Below are positions 52,764 through 60,752 of a DNA stretch of 64,000 nucleotides, piece after piece. The DNA is taken from contig JAJEHN010000008.1 of NCBI GenBank assembly GCA_022823665.1, forward strand, positions 193,847-257,846, in the 5' to 3' direction. The translations under genes were made by a program, and so were the position numbers. The stretch comes from Thermoanaerobaculia bacterium (GTDB taxonomy: Bacteria; Acidobacteriota; Thermoanaerobaculia; Multivoradales; Multivoraceae). The notes under the pieces are model-generated. The model was not told where the DNA came from. It made no database searches and worked only from the letters and a program-made list of their open reading frames with translations. Position 1 is the first letter of the stretch, and each line of letters starts with the position of its first letter.

Positions 52764-53819
52764 ATGTCTTCACACGACGAAAGGACGGGCCCCGAGGGCT
52801 ACGATCAACCCGCAGTCGAGGCCTGGATCGCCGACCACGTCGACAGCCTGACGCCGCCTCTCCAGTGGACCCGGCTGCAGGGCGGGCACTCGAACCTGAC
52901 CTACCGGATCGACGACACGGAAGGCCGCGCCGCGGTCATCCGCCGGCCGCCGCAGGGCAAGCTCCTGCCCAAGGCGCACGACATGAGCCGCGAGTGGGCG
53001 CTGATCTCGGCCCTCGGGCCGACCCCGGTGCCGGTGCCGCCGGCGATTGCGTTCTGCGAGAGCCCGGACGTGACCGGCGCCTGGTTCTACGTGATGGGCC
53101 TGGTCAACGGCCGGCCGCTCTACAGTTCGGCTCACACTGAGGAGTGGGTGCCACGGGAGCGCCGCCCGAAGCTGGCGCATTCGTTCATCGACGTGCTGGC
53201 CGCACTCCACGCCGTCGACCCGGACGAGGTCGGGCTCGGTGAACTCGGCAAGCGCGACAGCTACGTCGGGCGGCAGCTTCGCACCTGGTACCGGTCGTGG
53301 ACGGCTTCCGTCGAGCCGGCGCAGCTAGACGACCCGCGGGCGCACGATCTGCAGCGCTACTTCCTCGATCACCTGCCGGACCAGGGGCCGGCGCGGGTCG
53401 TCCACGGCGACTACGGGCTGCACAACTGCCTCGTGGGGCCGGACTCGACGATTGCCGCCGTCGTCGACTGGGAGATCTCGACCCTGGGCGATCCGCTGGC
53501 CGACCTGGCCTACGCGATGAACCAGTGGATGCCGGCGACGGACACCATGCCCACCGGCTCGGGCGGCGCCACCGCGGCGCCCGGCTTCCCGGCGCGCGAG
53601 GACCTGCTGGAGCGCTACGCGGAGCGGACCGGCCGCGACCTGTCGAATCTCGACTACTACGTCGGCTTCAACCGCTGGAAGTCGGCGGCGATCGTGCACG
53701 GCGTGTACGCGCGGTACATGGAAGGGAAGAAGAGCACCGAAGGCGTCGACCTGCCGGAGATGCGCCAGCGAATCGTGCGCACGCTCGACCTGGCGGAAGA
53801 AGCAGTCAACCGCCTCTGA
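52764..53819 (+). CDS. Aminoglycoside phosphotransferase-fold kinase (ACAD10-like)
   Basis: 351-aa protein kinase-like phosphotransferase. LQGGHSNLTYRI (P-loop equivalent), IRRPP lysine strand region, catalytic HGDYGLHNCLV and metal-binding VVDWEISTLGDPLADLA. These motifs and the C-terminal YYVGFNRWKSAAIVHGVYARYMEGK match the phosphotransferases that accompany acyl-CoA dehydrogenases (ACAD10/11 N-terminal domain), which phosphorylate 4-hydroxy acids. The acyl-CoA dehydrogenase partner is not in the window. ATG 52764, no clear Shine-Dalgarno. Convergent with the quinoprotein gene, whose stop is 30 nt away. Confidence 0.9.
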   Translation: MSSHDERTGPEGYDQPAVEAWIADHVDSLTPPLQWTRLQGGHSNLTYRIDDTEGRAAVIRRPPQGKLLPKAHDMSREWALISALGPTPVPVPPAIAFCESPDVTGAWFYVMGLVNGRPLYSSAHTEEWVPRERRPKLAHSFIDVLAALHAVDPDEVGLGELGKRDSYVGRQLRTWYRSWTASVEPAQLDDPRAHDLQRYFLDHLPDQGPARVVHGDYGLHNCLVGPDSTIAAVVDWEISTLGDPLADLAYAMNQWMPATDTMPTGSGGATAAPGFPAREDLLERYAERTGRDLSNLDYYVGFNRWKSAAIVHGVYARYMEGKKSTEGVDLPEMRQRIVRTLDLAEEAVNRL

Positions 53820-53826
53820 GGCCCCA

Positions 53827-53848
53827 CACTGGGTGCGCCGGCGCCCCC
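53827..53848 (-). repeat. Three-hairpin repeat, half hairpin 3 and tail
   Basis: On the minus strand CGCCGGC then GCACCCAGTG and TGGGG. The first arm of hairpin 3 is replaced by the 3' end of the quinoprotein gene, whose stop begins at 53849. It sits between two convergent genes. Confidence 0.6.
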
Positions 53849-55723
53849 CTACGGCAACCGGAACGCGACCAGCTCTTCCGTCGCCGCCACCGCCACGTAC
53901 TGCCGGCCGTCCGCCGCCACGTACGTCATCGGGTTCGCGTTGCCCTGGAGCGGCAACTCCAGCGACCACAGTTCCTCGCCGGTCTCCACGTCGAGCGCCC
54001 GGAAGCGGCGGTCGTCGGTCGCGGCGATGAAGGCGAGGCCCCCGGCGGTGACGATCGCCGAGGCGCGGCCCGGGCGGCCGGTCTCCCGCTTCTCCGCCGG
54101 CAGGCCCTCGGTCAGTCCGAGCGGTCGCCGCCAGGCGACTTGGCCGGTATCGGCATCGACCGCGGTCAGCGTTCCCCAGGGCGGTTTCTGGCACGGCCAG
54201 GACACGTCGCCGATGCGGACCGCGAAGGAGAACGGCCGGGCCACGCGCAGGACGTACGTCGCGGTATCGGCCTCCGTGTCCTCCTCGACCCAGCCCATCG
54301 TGCCGACGTCCTGGCTGAAAGCGAGCAGCCGGCGCGTCGCCGGATCGAAGGCGACGCCGCCCCAGTTCGGCCCGCCGGCCAGGCCCGGGAACAGCAGGGT
54401 GGCGCCGCGATCCTCGGCCCCACGGTGCACCCAGGGCGTGTACGGACCCGCGTTGTGAAGCGGTCCGGCGCTCTCGACCAGGGCCGCGCAGGCTTCCGCG
54501 TGCTCGGCGGTCGTGTCGTCGGCGGTCACCAGGTCCTCCGCCTCGTAGCCGACTCGCCCCAATGCCGGCGTCACACCCGGAATCGGCTGGGTCGGGTGGG
54601 TCCGCTCCCCGGGCACCGTGCTCGCCGGCATCGGCCGCTCCTCGACGTCGAAGACCGGCTCGCCGTTCTCCCGGTTCAGGACGAAGAGGTAGCCGGACTT
54701 CGTCGTCACGGCGAGGGCGTCGATCGTCTCGCCGCCCCGCTCGACCTCGAACAACACCGGCGGCGCCGGCGGATCGTGGTCCCAGATGTCGTGGTGGATG
54801 GTCTGGAAGTGCCAGCGGTACTCGCCGGTCCGGATGTCGACGGCGACCACGGCGTTCGCGAACAGGTTGGCGCCGTGCCGGTCGCCGCCGTAAGCGAAGG
54901 GAATCGGCGCGGCGAGTGGCAGGAACACGAGTTCCCGTTCCTCGTCGACCGTGAAGTAGAACGGCCACGCGTTCCCGCCCAGGCGGCCACGCCAGCTCTC
55001 GCCCTCCCAGGTCTCGTTGCCAACCTCGCCCGGCTGTGCCACGGAGTTGAACTCCCAGAGCTTCTCGCCGGTGACGGCGCTGAACGCCCGGGCGTTGCCG
55101 ATTCCGCCCGCCGTGCCGGGCGGCGTGTTCGCGCCGACGACGACGATGTCCTGCCAGACCAGGGGCACGGAGTTGTAGGGAACGCCGATGTCGACGATGC
55201 CGCCATCGCCGAACTCCGTCGCCGGCGTTCCTGTGGCCGCGTCGAGCGCGATGAGCCGCGCGCCGGCGCAGAACAGGATGCGGGGCGCCGCCCCGTCCGC
55301 TCCAACGCCCGGCCAGTACGAGACGCCGCGGCGCGAAGGGGCGCCGTCCGCCACCGTGTGGCGCCAGATCTCGGCCCCGGTCGCCGCGTCGAGCGCGACC
55401 ACCGAGCCGGCCGCCGGCAGGTAGAGCAGGCCGTCCACCGCGATGGGCGTCGCCTGCGAGCGCGCCGGCCGCCCGGGATCGCCAACGGCGCCCTCGCCGG
55501 CAGCCGAAGAGGCGAGTCCGTAGCTCCAGACCTGCTCCAGGTGGCCGACGTTGGCGGTCGTGATCTCGGCCAGCGGCGAGTACCCGGTTCCCGCGGCGTC
55601 GCCGCGGTACATCGGCCAGTCGGCGCGCGCCGGACCGTCCGAGGAACCGTCGCCGCAGCCCAGGACGGCAACCGCCGCGACCGTCGCCGCCAGAGGCCGT
55701 ATGATCCTCGCTCCAGACTTCAT
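53849..55723 (-). CDS. PQQ-dependent quinoprotein dehydrogenase, lipoprotein
   Basis: 624 aa from ATG 55723 (MKSGARIIRPLAATVAAVAVLGC) with lipobox VLGC; the ORF track extends 82 residues antisense into the cytochrome gene. PQQ beta-propeller of the glucose/quinate dehydrogenase type: WPMYRGDAAGTGYSPLAEITTANVGHLEQVW, repeated AxDAATGAEIWRH, VDIRTGEYRWHF, VDADTGQVAWRR, LDVETGEELWSL docking motifs, and HDIWDHDPPAPPVL characteristic of membrane-type glucose dehydrogenases without their membrane domain. It is divergent from a cytochrome c gene that may be its electron acceptor. Substrate undefined. Confidence 0.92.
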   Translation of the reverse strand: MKSGARIIRPLAATVAAVAVLGCGDGSSDGPARADWPMYRGDAAGTGYSPLAEITTANVGHLEQVWSYGLASSAAGEGAVGDPGRPARSQATPIAVDGLLYLPAAGSVVALDAATGAEIWRHTVADGAPSRRGVSYWPGVGADGAAPRILFCAGARLIALDAATGTPATEFGDGGIVDIGVPYNSVPLVWQDIVVVGANTPPGTAGGIGNARAFSAVTGEKLWEFNSVAQPGEVGNETWEGESWRGRLGGNAWPFYFTVDEERELVFLPLAAPIPFAYGGDRHGANLFANAVVAVDIRTGEYRWHFQTIHHDIWDHDPPAPPVLFEVERGGETIDALAVTTKSGYLFVLNRENGEPVFDVEERPMPASTVPGERTHPTQPIPGVTPALGRVGYEAEDLVTADDTTAEHAEACAALVESAGPLHNAGPYTPWVHRGAEDRGATLLFPGLAGGPNWGGVAFDPATRRLLAFSQDVGTMGWVEEDTEADTATYVLRVARPFSFAVRIGDVSWPCQKPPWGTLTAVDADTGQVAWRRPLGLTEGLPAEKRETGRPGRASAIVTAGGLAFIAATDDRRFRALDVETGEELWSLELPLQGNANPMTYVAADGRQYVAVAATEELVAFRLP

Positions 55724-55842
55724 CGCTGTAGTTCCGGGAGTGCCCGCCGGGAAGGGACTAGACTGTAGCCGAGACCCGTTGCCGGCTCTAGTCCAGACTG
55801 CTGAGGCGGCGCGGGTCTCTCGGCTTGAACGGAAGAGAAGGC

Positions 55843-56268
55843 ATGAACACACGTCCCCGATTGTCCCTGGCTGTGGCTCTGGCGCTGCTGATCGCCGGTA
55901 CAGCCGGCGCGCCGCCGGCGAGCGGTCAGGACGAGAAGCAGATCGACTACGCCAGGGACGTGCAGCCAATCCTCGAAGCGTTCTGCTACGAGTGCCACGG
56001 CGAGGACAGGTCCCTGCGCGAGGCGGATCTCCGTCTTGACATCAGGGAGCTGGCCTTCAAGGACCTCGGCGGCTTCCCCAACATCGCCCCCGGCGACCCG
56101 GACGACAGCGAGCTCTACATCCGCGTGAGCTCGGAGTTCCTGGAGATGCGGATGCCGCCGTACGAGGCCGGCACCCAGTTGACCGAAGAGCAGATCGAGA
56201 CGATCCGGCTGTGGATCCTCCAGGGAGCCGAGTGGCCGGAAGAGGCGGAAGGCGGGACGGATGGTTAG
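55843..56268 (+). CDS. Planctomycete-type cytochrome c
   Basis: 141 aa from ATG 55843 with GGAAG upstream. Signal peptide LSLAVALALLIAGTAGAPPASG. Single haem site CYECH (48-52) within YARDVQPILEAFCYECHGEDRSLREADLRLDIRE, the PSCyt1 pattern, and a distal MRMPPYEAGTQLTEEQIETIRLWI that supplies Met. It probably carries electrons for the adjacent quinoproteins: one is divergent upstream, the other (56361) follows after a repeat insertion. Confidence 0.9.
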   Translation: MNTRPRLSLAVALALLIAGTAGAPPASGQDEKQIDYARDVQPILEAFCYECHGEDRSLREADLRLDIRELAFKDLGGFPNIAPGDPDDSELYIRVSSEFLEMRMPPYEAGTQLTEEQIETIRLWILQGAEWPEEAEGGTDG

Positions 56269-56277
56269 TGTTGTGGT

Positions 56278-56349
56278 GCCGGCCTGACGGCCGGCGCGTT
56301 ACCTGGCCGCCTGCGGCGGCAGCGGGTCAGAAGACCCGCGCACCCAGTG
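56278..56349 (+). repeat. Three-hairpin repeat, full 72-bp copy
   Basis: GCCGGCC-TGAC-GGCCGGC (56278-56295), GCCGCC-TGC-GGCGGC (56306-56320), A, GCGGGTC-AGAA-GACCCGC (56322-56339), GCACCCAGTG (56340-56349). Hairpin 1 has four positions changed on one arm with matching changes on the other relative to 47623 and 51349. It lies between a cytochrome stop and the sugar dehydrogenase start, leaving only 11 nt to the ATG. Confidence 0.92.
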
Positions 56350-56360
56350 GGGGACGGACA

Positions 56361-57650
56361 ATGAAGCGAAAGACCGCTACTCGAATGACCAGGATCGCCG
56401 CGTTCTGCCTGGCAGCCGCCATCGCGGGCCAGGCCGCGGCCCAGACGGGCTACGGCGGCGGGGGCAGCGGCCTCCCCCGGGTCGAATTGCCCGACGAGCC
56501 GTGGATCATGAACACCCACCTGATCCCCGAGGTGAAGGTCTCCGTCGTCGCCCGCGGCATCAACCGGCCGTGGTCCCTCGCCTTCCTGCCCAAGGGCGAC
56601 ATGCTGGTCACCGAGCGGGGTGGCGACCTGCGCCTGATCCGCGACGGCGTGCTCGTCGACGAGCCGATCTCCGGAGTCCCCGACGATGTGCTCGCCCGCA
56701 GCCTCGCCGGCATGATGGAAGTGGCCGTCCACCCGCACTTCGCCGACAACGGCTACGTCTATCTCACCTACACCCGGCAGGTCTCCGGCCGCGAGGGCAC
56801 CGTCGCCCTGGTCCGCGGCCGGCTCGACGGCACCTCGCTCGTCGACGTCGAGGACGTGTTCGTCGCCGAGCCCTGGGGCGGCTCGATCGCGGCCGCCCGG
56901 CTCGCCTTCGTGCCCGGCGAGGACATCATGTACATGACGATGGGCGGAGCCTTCGGCGCCGACCTCGTCGACGGCACCCAGAGCTTCTTCGGCCACGCCA
57001 AGCTGGCCCAGGACCCGAACAGCCACGCCGGCAAGACGCTGCGCCTGCGCCTCGACGGCAGCGTGCCCGACGACAACCCCTTCGTCGGCATGGAGGGTCA
57101 CAAGCCCGAGGTCTACTCGATGGGCCACCGCAACCAGATGGGGCTGGCGCTCCACCCCGAGACCAACCAGCCCTGGACCACCGAGCATGCCCCGCAGGGC
57201 GGCGACGAACTGAACGCGATCGAAGCCGGCAAGAACTACGGCTGGCCGGTCGTCTCCTACGGCCGCCACTACAACGGCGTGCGCATCTCCGAGCGCTTCT
57301 GGGCCGAAGGGATGGAGGAACCGGCGATCTTCTGGCTGCCTTCCATCGCGCCTTCCGGCCTCGTCTTCTACACCGGCGACGCCTTCCCCGAGTGGAAGGG
57401 CAACCTCTTCGCGGGCGCGCTGATGACCGGCCGGATGCCGAACACCGGCCACCTCGAACGGCTGATCTTCAGCGAGAAGGGCGAGGAGCTCGGCCGCGAG
57501 TGGCTGCTCAAGGAGATCGGCAAGCGCATCCGTGACGTCCGCCAGGGCCCCGACGAGTTCATCTACGTCATCACCGACGAGCGGGACGGCGCGGTGATCA
57601 AGCTGGAGCCGGTCGAGAAGGCGGAAGAGGCCGAAACCGCCGCCGGGTAG
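56361..57650 (+). CDS. PQQ-dependent soluble aldose dehydrogenase-like protein
   Basis: 429 aa from ATG 56361; the ORF track begins in the repeat. Signal peptide IAAFCLAAAIAGQAAAQ. Six-bladed propeller of the soluble glucose/L-sorbosone dehydrogenase (Gcd-B/Asd) type: GINRPWSLAFLPKGDMLVTERGGDLRLI, GMMEVAVHPHF, YSMGHRNQMGLALHPE (catalytic His region), TTEHAPQGGDELNAIEAGKNYGWP. It oxidises an aldose with PQQ in the periplasm. Upstream is a cytochrome c on the same strand. Its TAG stop abuts the stop of the convergent DUF3604 gene without a spacer. Confidence 0.93.
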   Translation: MKRKTATRMTRIAAFCLAAAIAGQAAAQTGYGGGGSGLPRVELPDEPWIMNTHLIPEVKVSVVARGINRPWSLAFLPKGDMLVTERGGDLRLIRDGVLVDEPISGVPDDVLARSLAGMMEVAVHPHFADNGYVYLTYTRQVSGREGTVALVRGRLDGTSLVDVEDVFVAEPWGGSIAAARLAFVPGEDIMYMTMGGAFGADLVDGTQSFFGHAKLAQDPNSHAGKTLRLRLDGSVPDDNPFVGMEGHKPEVYSMGHRNQMGLALHPETNQPWTTEHAPQGGDELNAIEAGKNYGWPVVSYGRHYNGVRISERFWAEGMEEPAIFWLPSIAPSGLVFYTGDAFPEWKGNLFAGALMTGRMPNTGHLERLIFSEKGEELGREWLLKEIGKRIRDVRQGPDEFIYVITDERDGAVIKLEPVEKAEEAETAAG

Positions 57651-59546
57651 CTACGGCGTGTACCAGATCGGCGAGCTCCACGCCCGTTCCTGGTGGGTGG
57701 CGTGGAGATCCGGATTCGGCTCGATGCCGAGGCTGAGGGCGTCCCAGGTCGACCAGCGGCAGGTCGGATTCTCGAGCACGCGGACGTAGTAGAAGGAACG
57801 GGCGCCCGGGTCGAAGTCCGGGTCGGTCCAGGTGGTCCGGAGTTCGACGGCGCCCTTGTCCCGGCTGATCGAGCAGTCGTCCAGGTTGACCTGGGCGCCG
57901 TTGTCGTCGCAGCGGTGCGTTTCGGGGTCGGGCTCCAGGCCGTCGGAGCAGACGACGTCGTAGACCTGTTCCCGCGTCTCGCCGTCCTCCAGCCAGCCCT
58001 TGATGACCTGGGCCCGCTGCAGCCAGGCGTTCTCCGGATCGCGCAGGGCCCAGACGAGGAAGCTGGGTGCGGCGTTTCCAGATGCCGGCGAGGGCGCCGG
58101 CGCACCCAGTGGGCGACCCTCCGACGCACCGAGGTCGCCGCCCATCGGCACGCCGTGCTCGTAGGCCGCGGCGACCTGATCGGCGGCGCCGACGATCGCC
58201 TCGTCGAGCCCGAAGCCGCCGAAGAAGCGCACCCGGATGCGGGTGCCCGAGGTGGCGAACGACTCGCGTCGCTTCAGCGCGTCGAAGATCGCGGCGCGGG
58301 TGTTCCCGGCGGCCCACACTCCGGCCAGCCCGCCGGTGCCGTGGGTCGCCTGGCGAGGCGTCCAGAAGTTCTCCCAGCCGCCGTCCTCCTCGCGGTACGC
58401 GGAACCGCGTGCCTGGGGCGTGTTCGTCCTCGACGTGAAGCGGTTGTCCTCCTCGAACGAGCCGGCGGAGACGTGGCTGTCGCTCGAGCCGACCGCCCCG
58501 AGGGCATAGGGGTTCACGCCCAGGCGCTCCTCCATCTGGAGCCCGGTCAGCAGCGCGTCCCGCCAGTAGCCGCCCTTGAAGACCGAGATCGGGTCCGTGT
58601 TGTTCACCCGGTCCAGGTAGTACTGGACGATCTGGAAGTCGGCCCACTCGTCGTTCGGCGACAGCGACGGATGCACCTCCGAGGTGCCCTTCTGCTGGCT
58701 GATCTCGGCCACCGGTTCGTTCCGAATCCGCTTGGCCGCGAACTCCGCGTCGATCTCCGCACCCTTCCAGGTCTCCCGGTCGGGGAACGCCAGACCGTCG
58801 CTCTGGTTCATGTTGTGCGGCATCGCCAGCGCCTCGATCCCCTCCTCCCGCAGGCCGTCGAGCCAGTTCCAGAGGTCCTCGGGGTCGCCGTCGAGGGAAC
58901 TGAAGGGCAGCTCGGGCGCCTCGCTGCCGCGGAAGATGACGTTCCGGTGCACATGGCGGCCACCCACCCCCATCGTGTACTCGTAGCCGATCAGGGCGGT
59001 GAACCGACCCGGATCGTTGTGGCGCTCGGCGGCATCGATGACCCGTTGCCAGGCGCTTGCCCGCACTTCCGGGCCATTGATCGGGTCGCCTGCGCGACCC
59101 AGTTCCCGCAACCGGCTCAGCGCTCCCAGCCGCGCCCGGGCCCCGCGGCCCTCGCCGCTGAAGAGATCCTCTGTCAACGGGTGCCCGTAGGTGGGACTGT
59201 CCGGATCGATCAGCGCGGCCAGGGCGCCCAGGTACTCCGCGTGGTCCGTTACCGCGAGGAAGTCGAGCGGCGCGCCGGAGAGGCGGATCGACTCACCCGA
59301 CGGATGCGGGATCGCCTCTCCCCTCGCGTACCGGTAGGCGTCGTCCGGGGTCGTCCGCACCGTGCCCATGAAGGCGTCGTGCGAGTACATCGTGTGGATG
59401 TGCATGTCGCCGAACAGGGCGACCCGGTCGGCTGGGGCCGTGGACGCGGCGCCGGCGCCTCCGACGACGCGGGTGGCCTCGTCGCCCGCGGGCGCGCCGC
59501 AGGCGAGAGCGGTCAGGACGAGAGCGAGGAGACCGGGCCTGGTCAT
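57651..59546 (-). CDS. DUF3604 family lipoprotein with in-frame repeat insertion
   Basis: 631 aa, lipobox ALAC (Cys16). The DUF3604 domain has a PHP-like metal site GDMHIHTMYSHDAF (46-59) and VTDHAEYLG (about 99), YEYTMG, MPHNMNQSDG, and SSDSHVSAG. Family members are abundant in marine bacteria and of unknown activity, probably a metal-dependent hydrolase. Residues about 479-495 (LGAPAPSPASG region) are encoded by a copy of the window's repeat family that has kept the frame. Relatives usually pass straight from MGGDL to the PxFxVWALRDP strand there. The stop is back-to-back with that of the aldose dehydrogenase. Confidence 0.9.
   Translation of the reverse strand: MTRPGLLALVLTALACGAPAGDEATRVVGGAGAASTAPADRVALFGDMHIHTMYSHDAFMGTVRTTPDDAYRYARGEAIPHPSGESIRLSGAPLDFLAVTDHAEYLGALAALIDPDSPTYGHPLTEDLFSGEGRGARARLGALSRLRELGRAGDPINGPEVRASAWQRVIDAAERHNDPGRFTALIGYEYTMGVGGRHVHRNVIFRGSEAPELPFSSLDGDPEDLWNWLDGLREEGIEALAMPHNMNQSDGLAFPDRETWKGAEIDAEFAAKRIRNEPVAEISQQKGTSEVHPSLSPNDEWADFQIVQYYLDRVNNTDPISVFKGGYWRDALLTGLQMEERLGVNPYALGAVGSSDSHVSAGSFEEDNRFTSRTNTPQARGSAYREEDGGWENFWTPRQATHGTGGLAGVWAAGNTRAAIFDALKRRESFATSGTRIRVRFFGGFGLDEAIVGAADQVAAAYEHGVPMGGDLGASEGRPLGAPAPSPASGNAAPSFLVWALRDPENAWLQRAQVIKGWLEDGETREQVYDVVCSDGLEPDPETHRCDDNGAQVNLDDCSISRDKGAVELRTTWTDPDFDPGARSFYYVRVLENPTCRWSTWDALSLGIEPNPDLHATHQERAWSSPIWYTP
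58063..58111 (+). repeat. Three-hairpin repeat family, partial copy inside DUF3604 gene
   Basis: GCCGGCG-AGGG-CGCCGGC (58084-58101) followed by GCACCCAGTG, preceded by GGCGTTTCCAGAT. An outer 8-bp pair CTGGGTGC (58063-58070) / GCACCCAG (58102-58109) would enclose the whole segment. The segment keeps the reading frame open on the minus strand. Confidence 0.8.
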
Positions 59547-59595
59547 CGGCGGAGCCCTCCAGGTTGTCAGCGCGGACCCTCAACGATAGCGGAGG

Positions 59596-60510
59596 TCACT
59601 CCGTCTTCTTCACCACCACGAACGTGATGTCGTCCTCCGGCGCCGCGAAGGCCAGCACGTCCTGCCGCAGCCGCTCGCAGATCTCCGGCGCCGACTCGCC
59701 GCGAACGGCCTCGAGCAGCGCCTCCGCCCGCTCCTCGAGATACCGGCCGCCGCCGTGCTCGGCGAAGCCGTCCGTGTACAGCAGGAGCAGGTCTCCCGCC
59801 TCGAGCAGCTCCACTTCGCTGACCTCGTAGGGCCGCTTGTAGCCGAGGGGACCGGGGTCGACGCGCTCGTCCATGTAGGCGTTCGACGCGAACATGCCGA
59901 CCGGCGGGAAGCGGACGAGCTGTTCTTCGGGCAGGTGCTCGATGCGGCCCGGCCGGCCGGCGAACACCAGGGGCGCCGGGTGGCCGGCCGAGAAGAAGCG
60001 GAACCTGCCCTGCTCGGACACCTCGCCATAGACCATCGTGAGGTATTTGTTCAGGGTGGTCGACTTGTAGAAGCGCTGGTTGATGTGCTCGAACAGCCGG
60101 GTCGTGATCTCGCCGAAGAGGTCGAGCTCGTAGTACGCCCCGAGCAGGAAGGCCTGGTGAAGCATGGCCGCGACCAGGGCGTCCGTCACCTTGTGCCCGG
60201 AAACGTCGGCCACCAGGACGCCGGCCCGCTGCTGGCACTTGCGCAGACCGGCGACGACCTCCTCCCGTCCCGCCGCTTCCGCCTCGCGAAGCCGGCGCTC
60301 CAGGTCGTAGCGCTGCTTGAAGTCGAGGTAGATCACATGGTCGCCGCCGATCGCCCGCAGCAGCGGAACGGAGACCCCGTGCACCTCCACGCCGCGCAGG
60401 TTCGGCAGGTCGCCCGGCTCCGGCTTCGTCGCCAGACCGATCTCCTCGAGATTGGCCAGCTCGGCCCGAACCTCGGCCTGCCAGGTATCGGTCGGGGGAC
60501 TCTGCGGCAC
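59596..60510 (-). CDS. SpoIIE/RsbU-type PP2C serine phosphatase
   Basis: 304 aa, GTG start. PP2C-like phosphatase of the SpoIIE group: VLVADVSGHKVTDALVAAML (metal Asp), YGEVSEQGRFRFFSAGHPAPLVF, LLLLYTDGFAEHGG (metal Asp) and PEDDITFVVVKK. An N-terminal helical region (about 1-90) with coiled-coil character (RYDLERRLREAEAAGREEV) takes the place of the usual receiver or GAF sensor. It would dephosphorylate an anti-sigma-factor antagonist in a partner-switching pathway controlling an alternative sigma factor. The antagonist and kinase are not in the window. Cytoplasmic. Confidence 0.92.
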   Translation of the reverse strand: MPQSPPTDTWQAEVRAELANLEEIGLATKPEPGDLPNLRGVEVHGVSVPLLRAIGGDHVIYLDFKQRYDLERRLREAEAAGREEVVAGLRKCQQRAGVLVADVSGHKVTDALVAAMLHQAFLLGAYYELDLFGEITTRLFEHINQRFYKSTTLNKYLTMVYGEVSEQGRFRFFSAGHPAPLVFAGRPGRIEHLPEEQLVRFPPVGMFASNAYMDERVDPGPLGYKRPYEVSEVELLEAGDLLLLYTDGFAEHGGGRYLEERAEALLEAVRGESAPEICERLRQDVLAFAAPEDDITFVVVKKTE

Positions 60511-60543
60511 GACGCGGTCGACTGTATCGCGCCAAAGGAGAAA

Positions 60544-60572
60544 GGGGCGGCAGGCTTCCAGCCTGCCGCCCC
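60544..60572 (-). terminator. 12-bp GC hairpin with T-rich tail (minus strand)
   Basis: GGGGCGGCAGGC, 5-nt loop, GCCTGCCGCCCC, perfect 12-bp stem. On the minus strand it is followed by TTTCTCCTTT, giving a factor-independent terminator for transcripts of the secreted-protein gene at 60753-62486, 180 bp upstream of it. The core AGGCTGGAAGCCT may also mark a dispersed palindrome. Confidence 0.6.
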
Positions 60573-60752
60573 GGGGAGAGTTGGCAGCGACGAAGAGCGG
60601 GTTATGCGCTTTTCATCACTCAGGTTTTGTTGGACAGACGGCCTAAGTTTGAACCTCCATCGCTGCCTGGCAGCGTCCCGGAGCAAGGAGTCGGATGCTG
60701 ATGATCACCCGAATGAACCCCTGAGACGCTACCGTATGTCGCTTTCCGTTCC

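Noticed and set aside
58063-58111. Complete transposon with terminal inverted repeats
   Set aside because: The outer 8-bp pair is seen only in this copy, no target-site duplication flanks it and no transposase is present.
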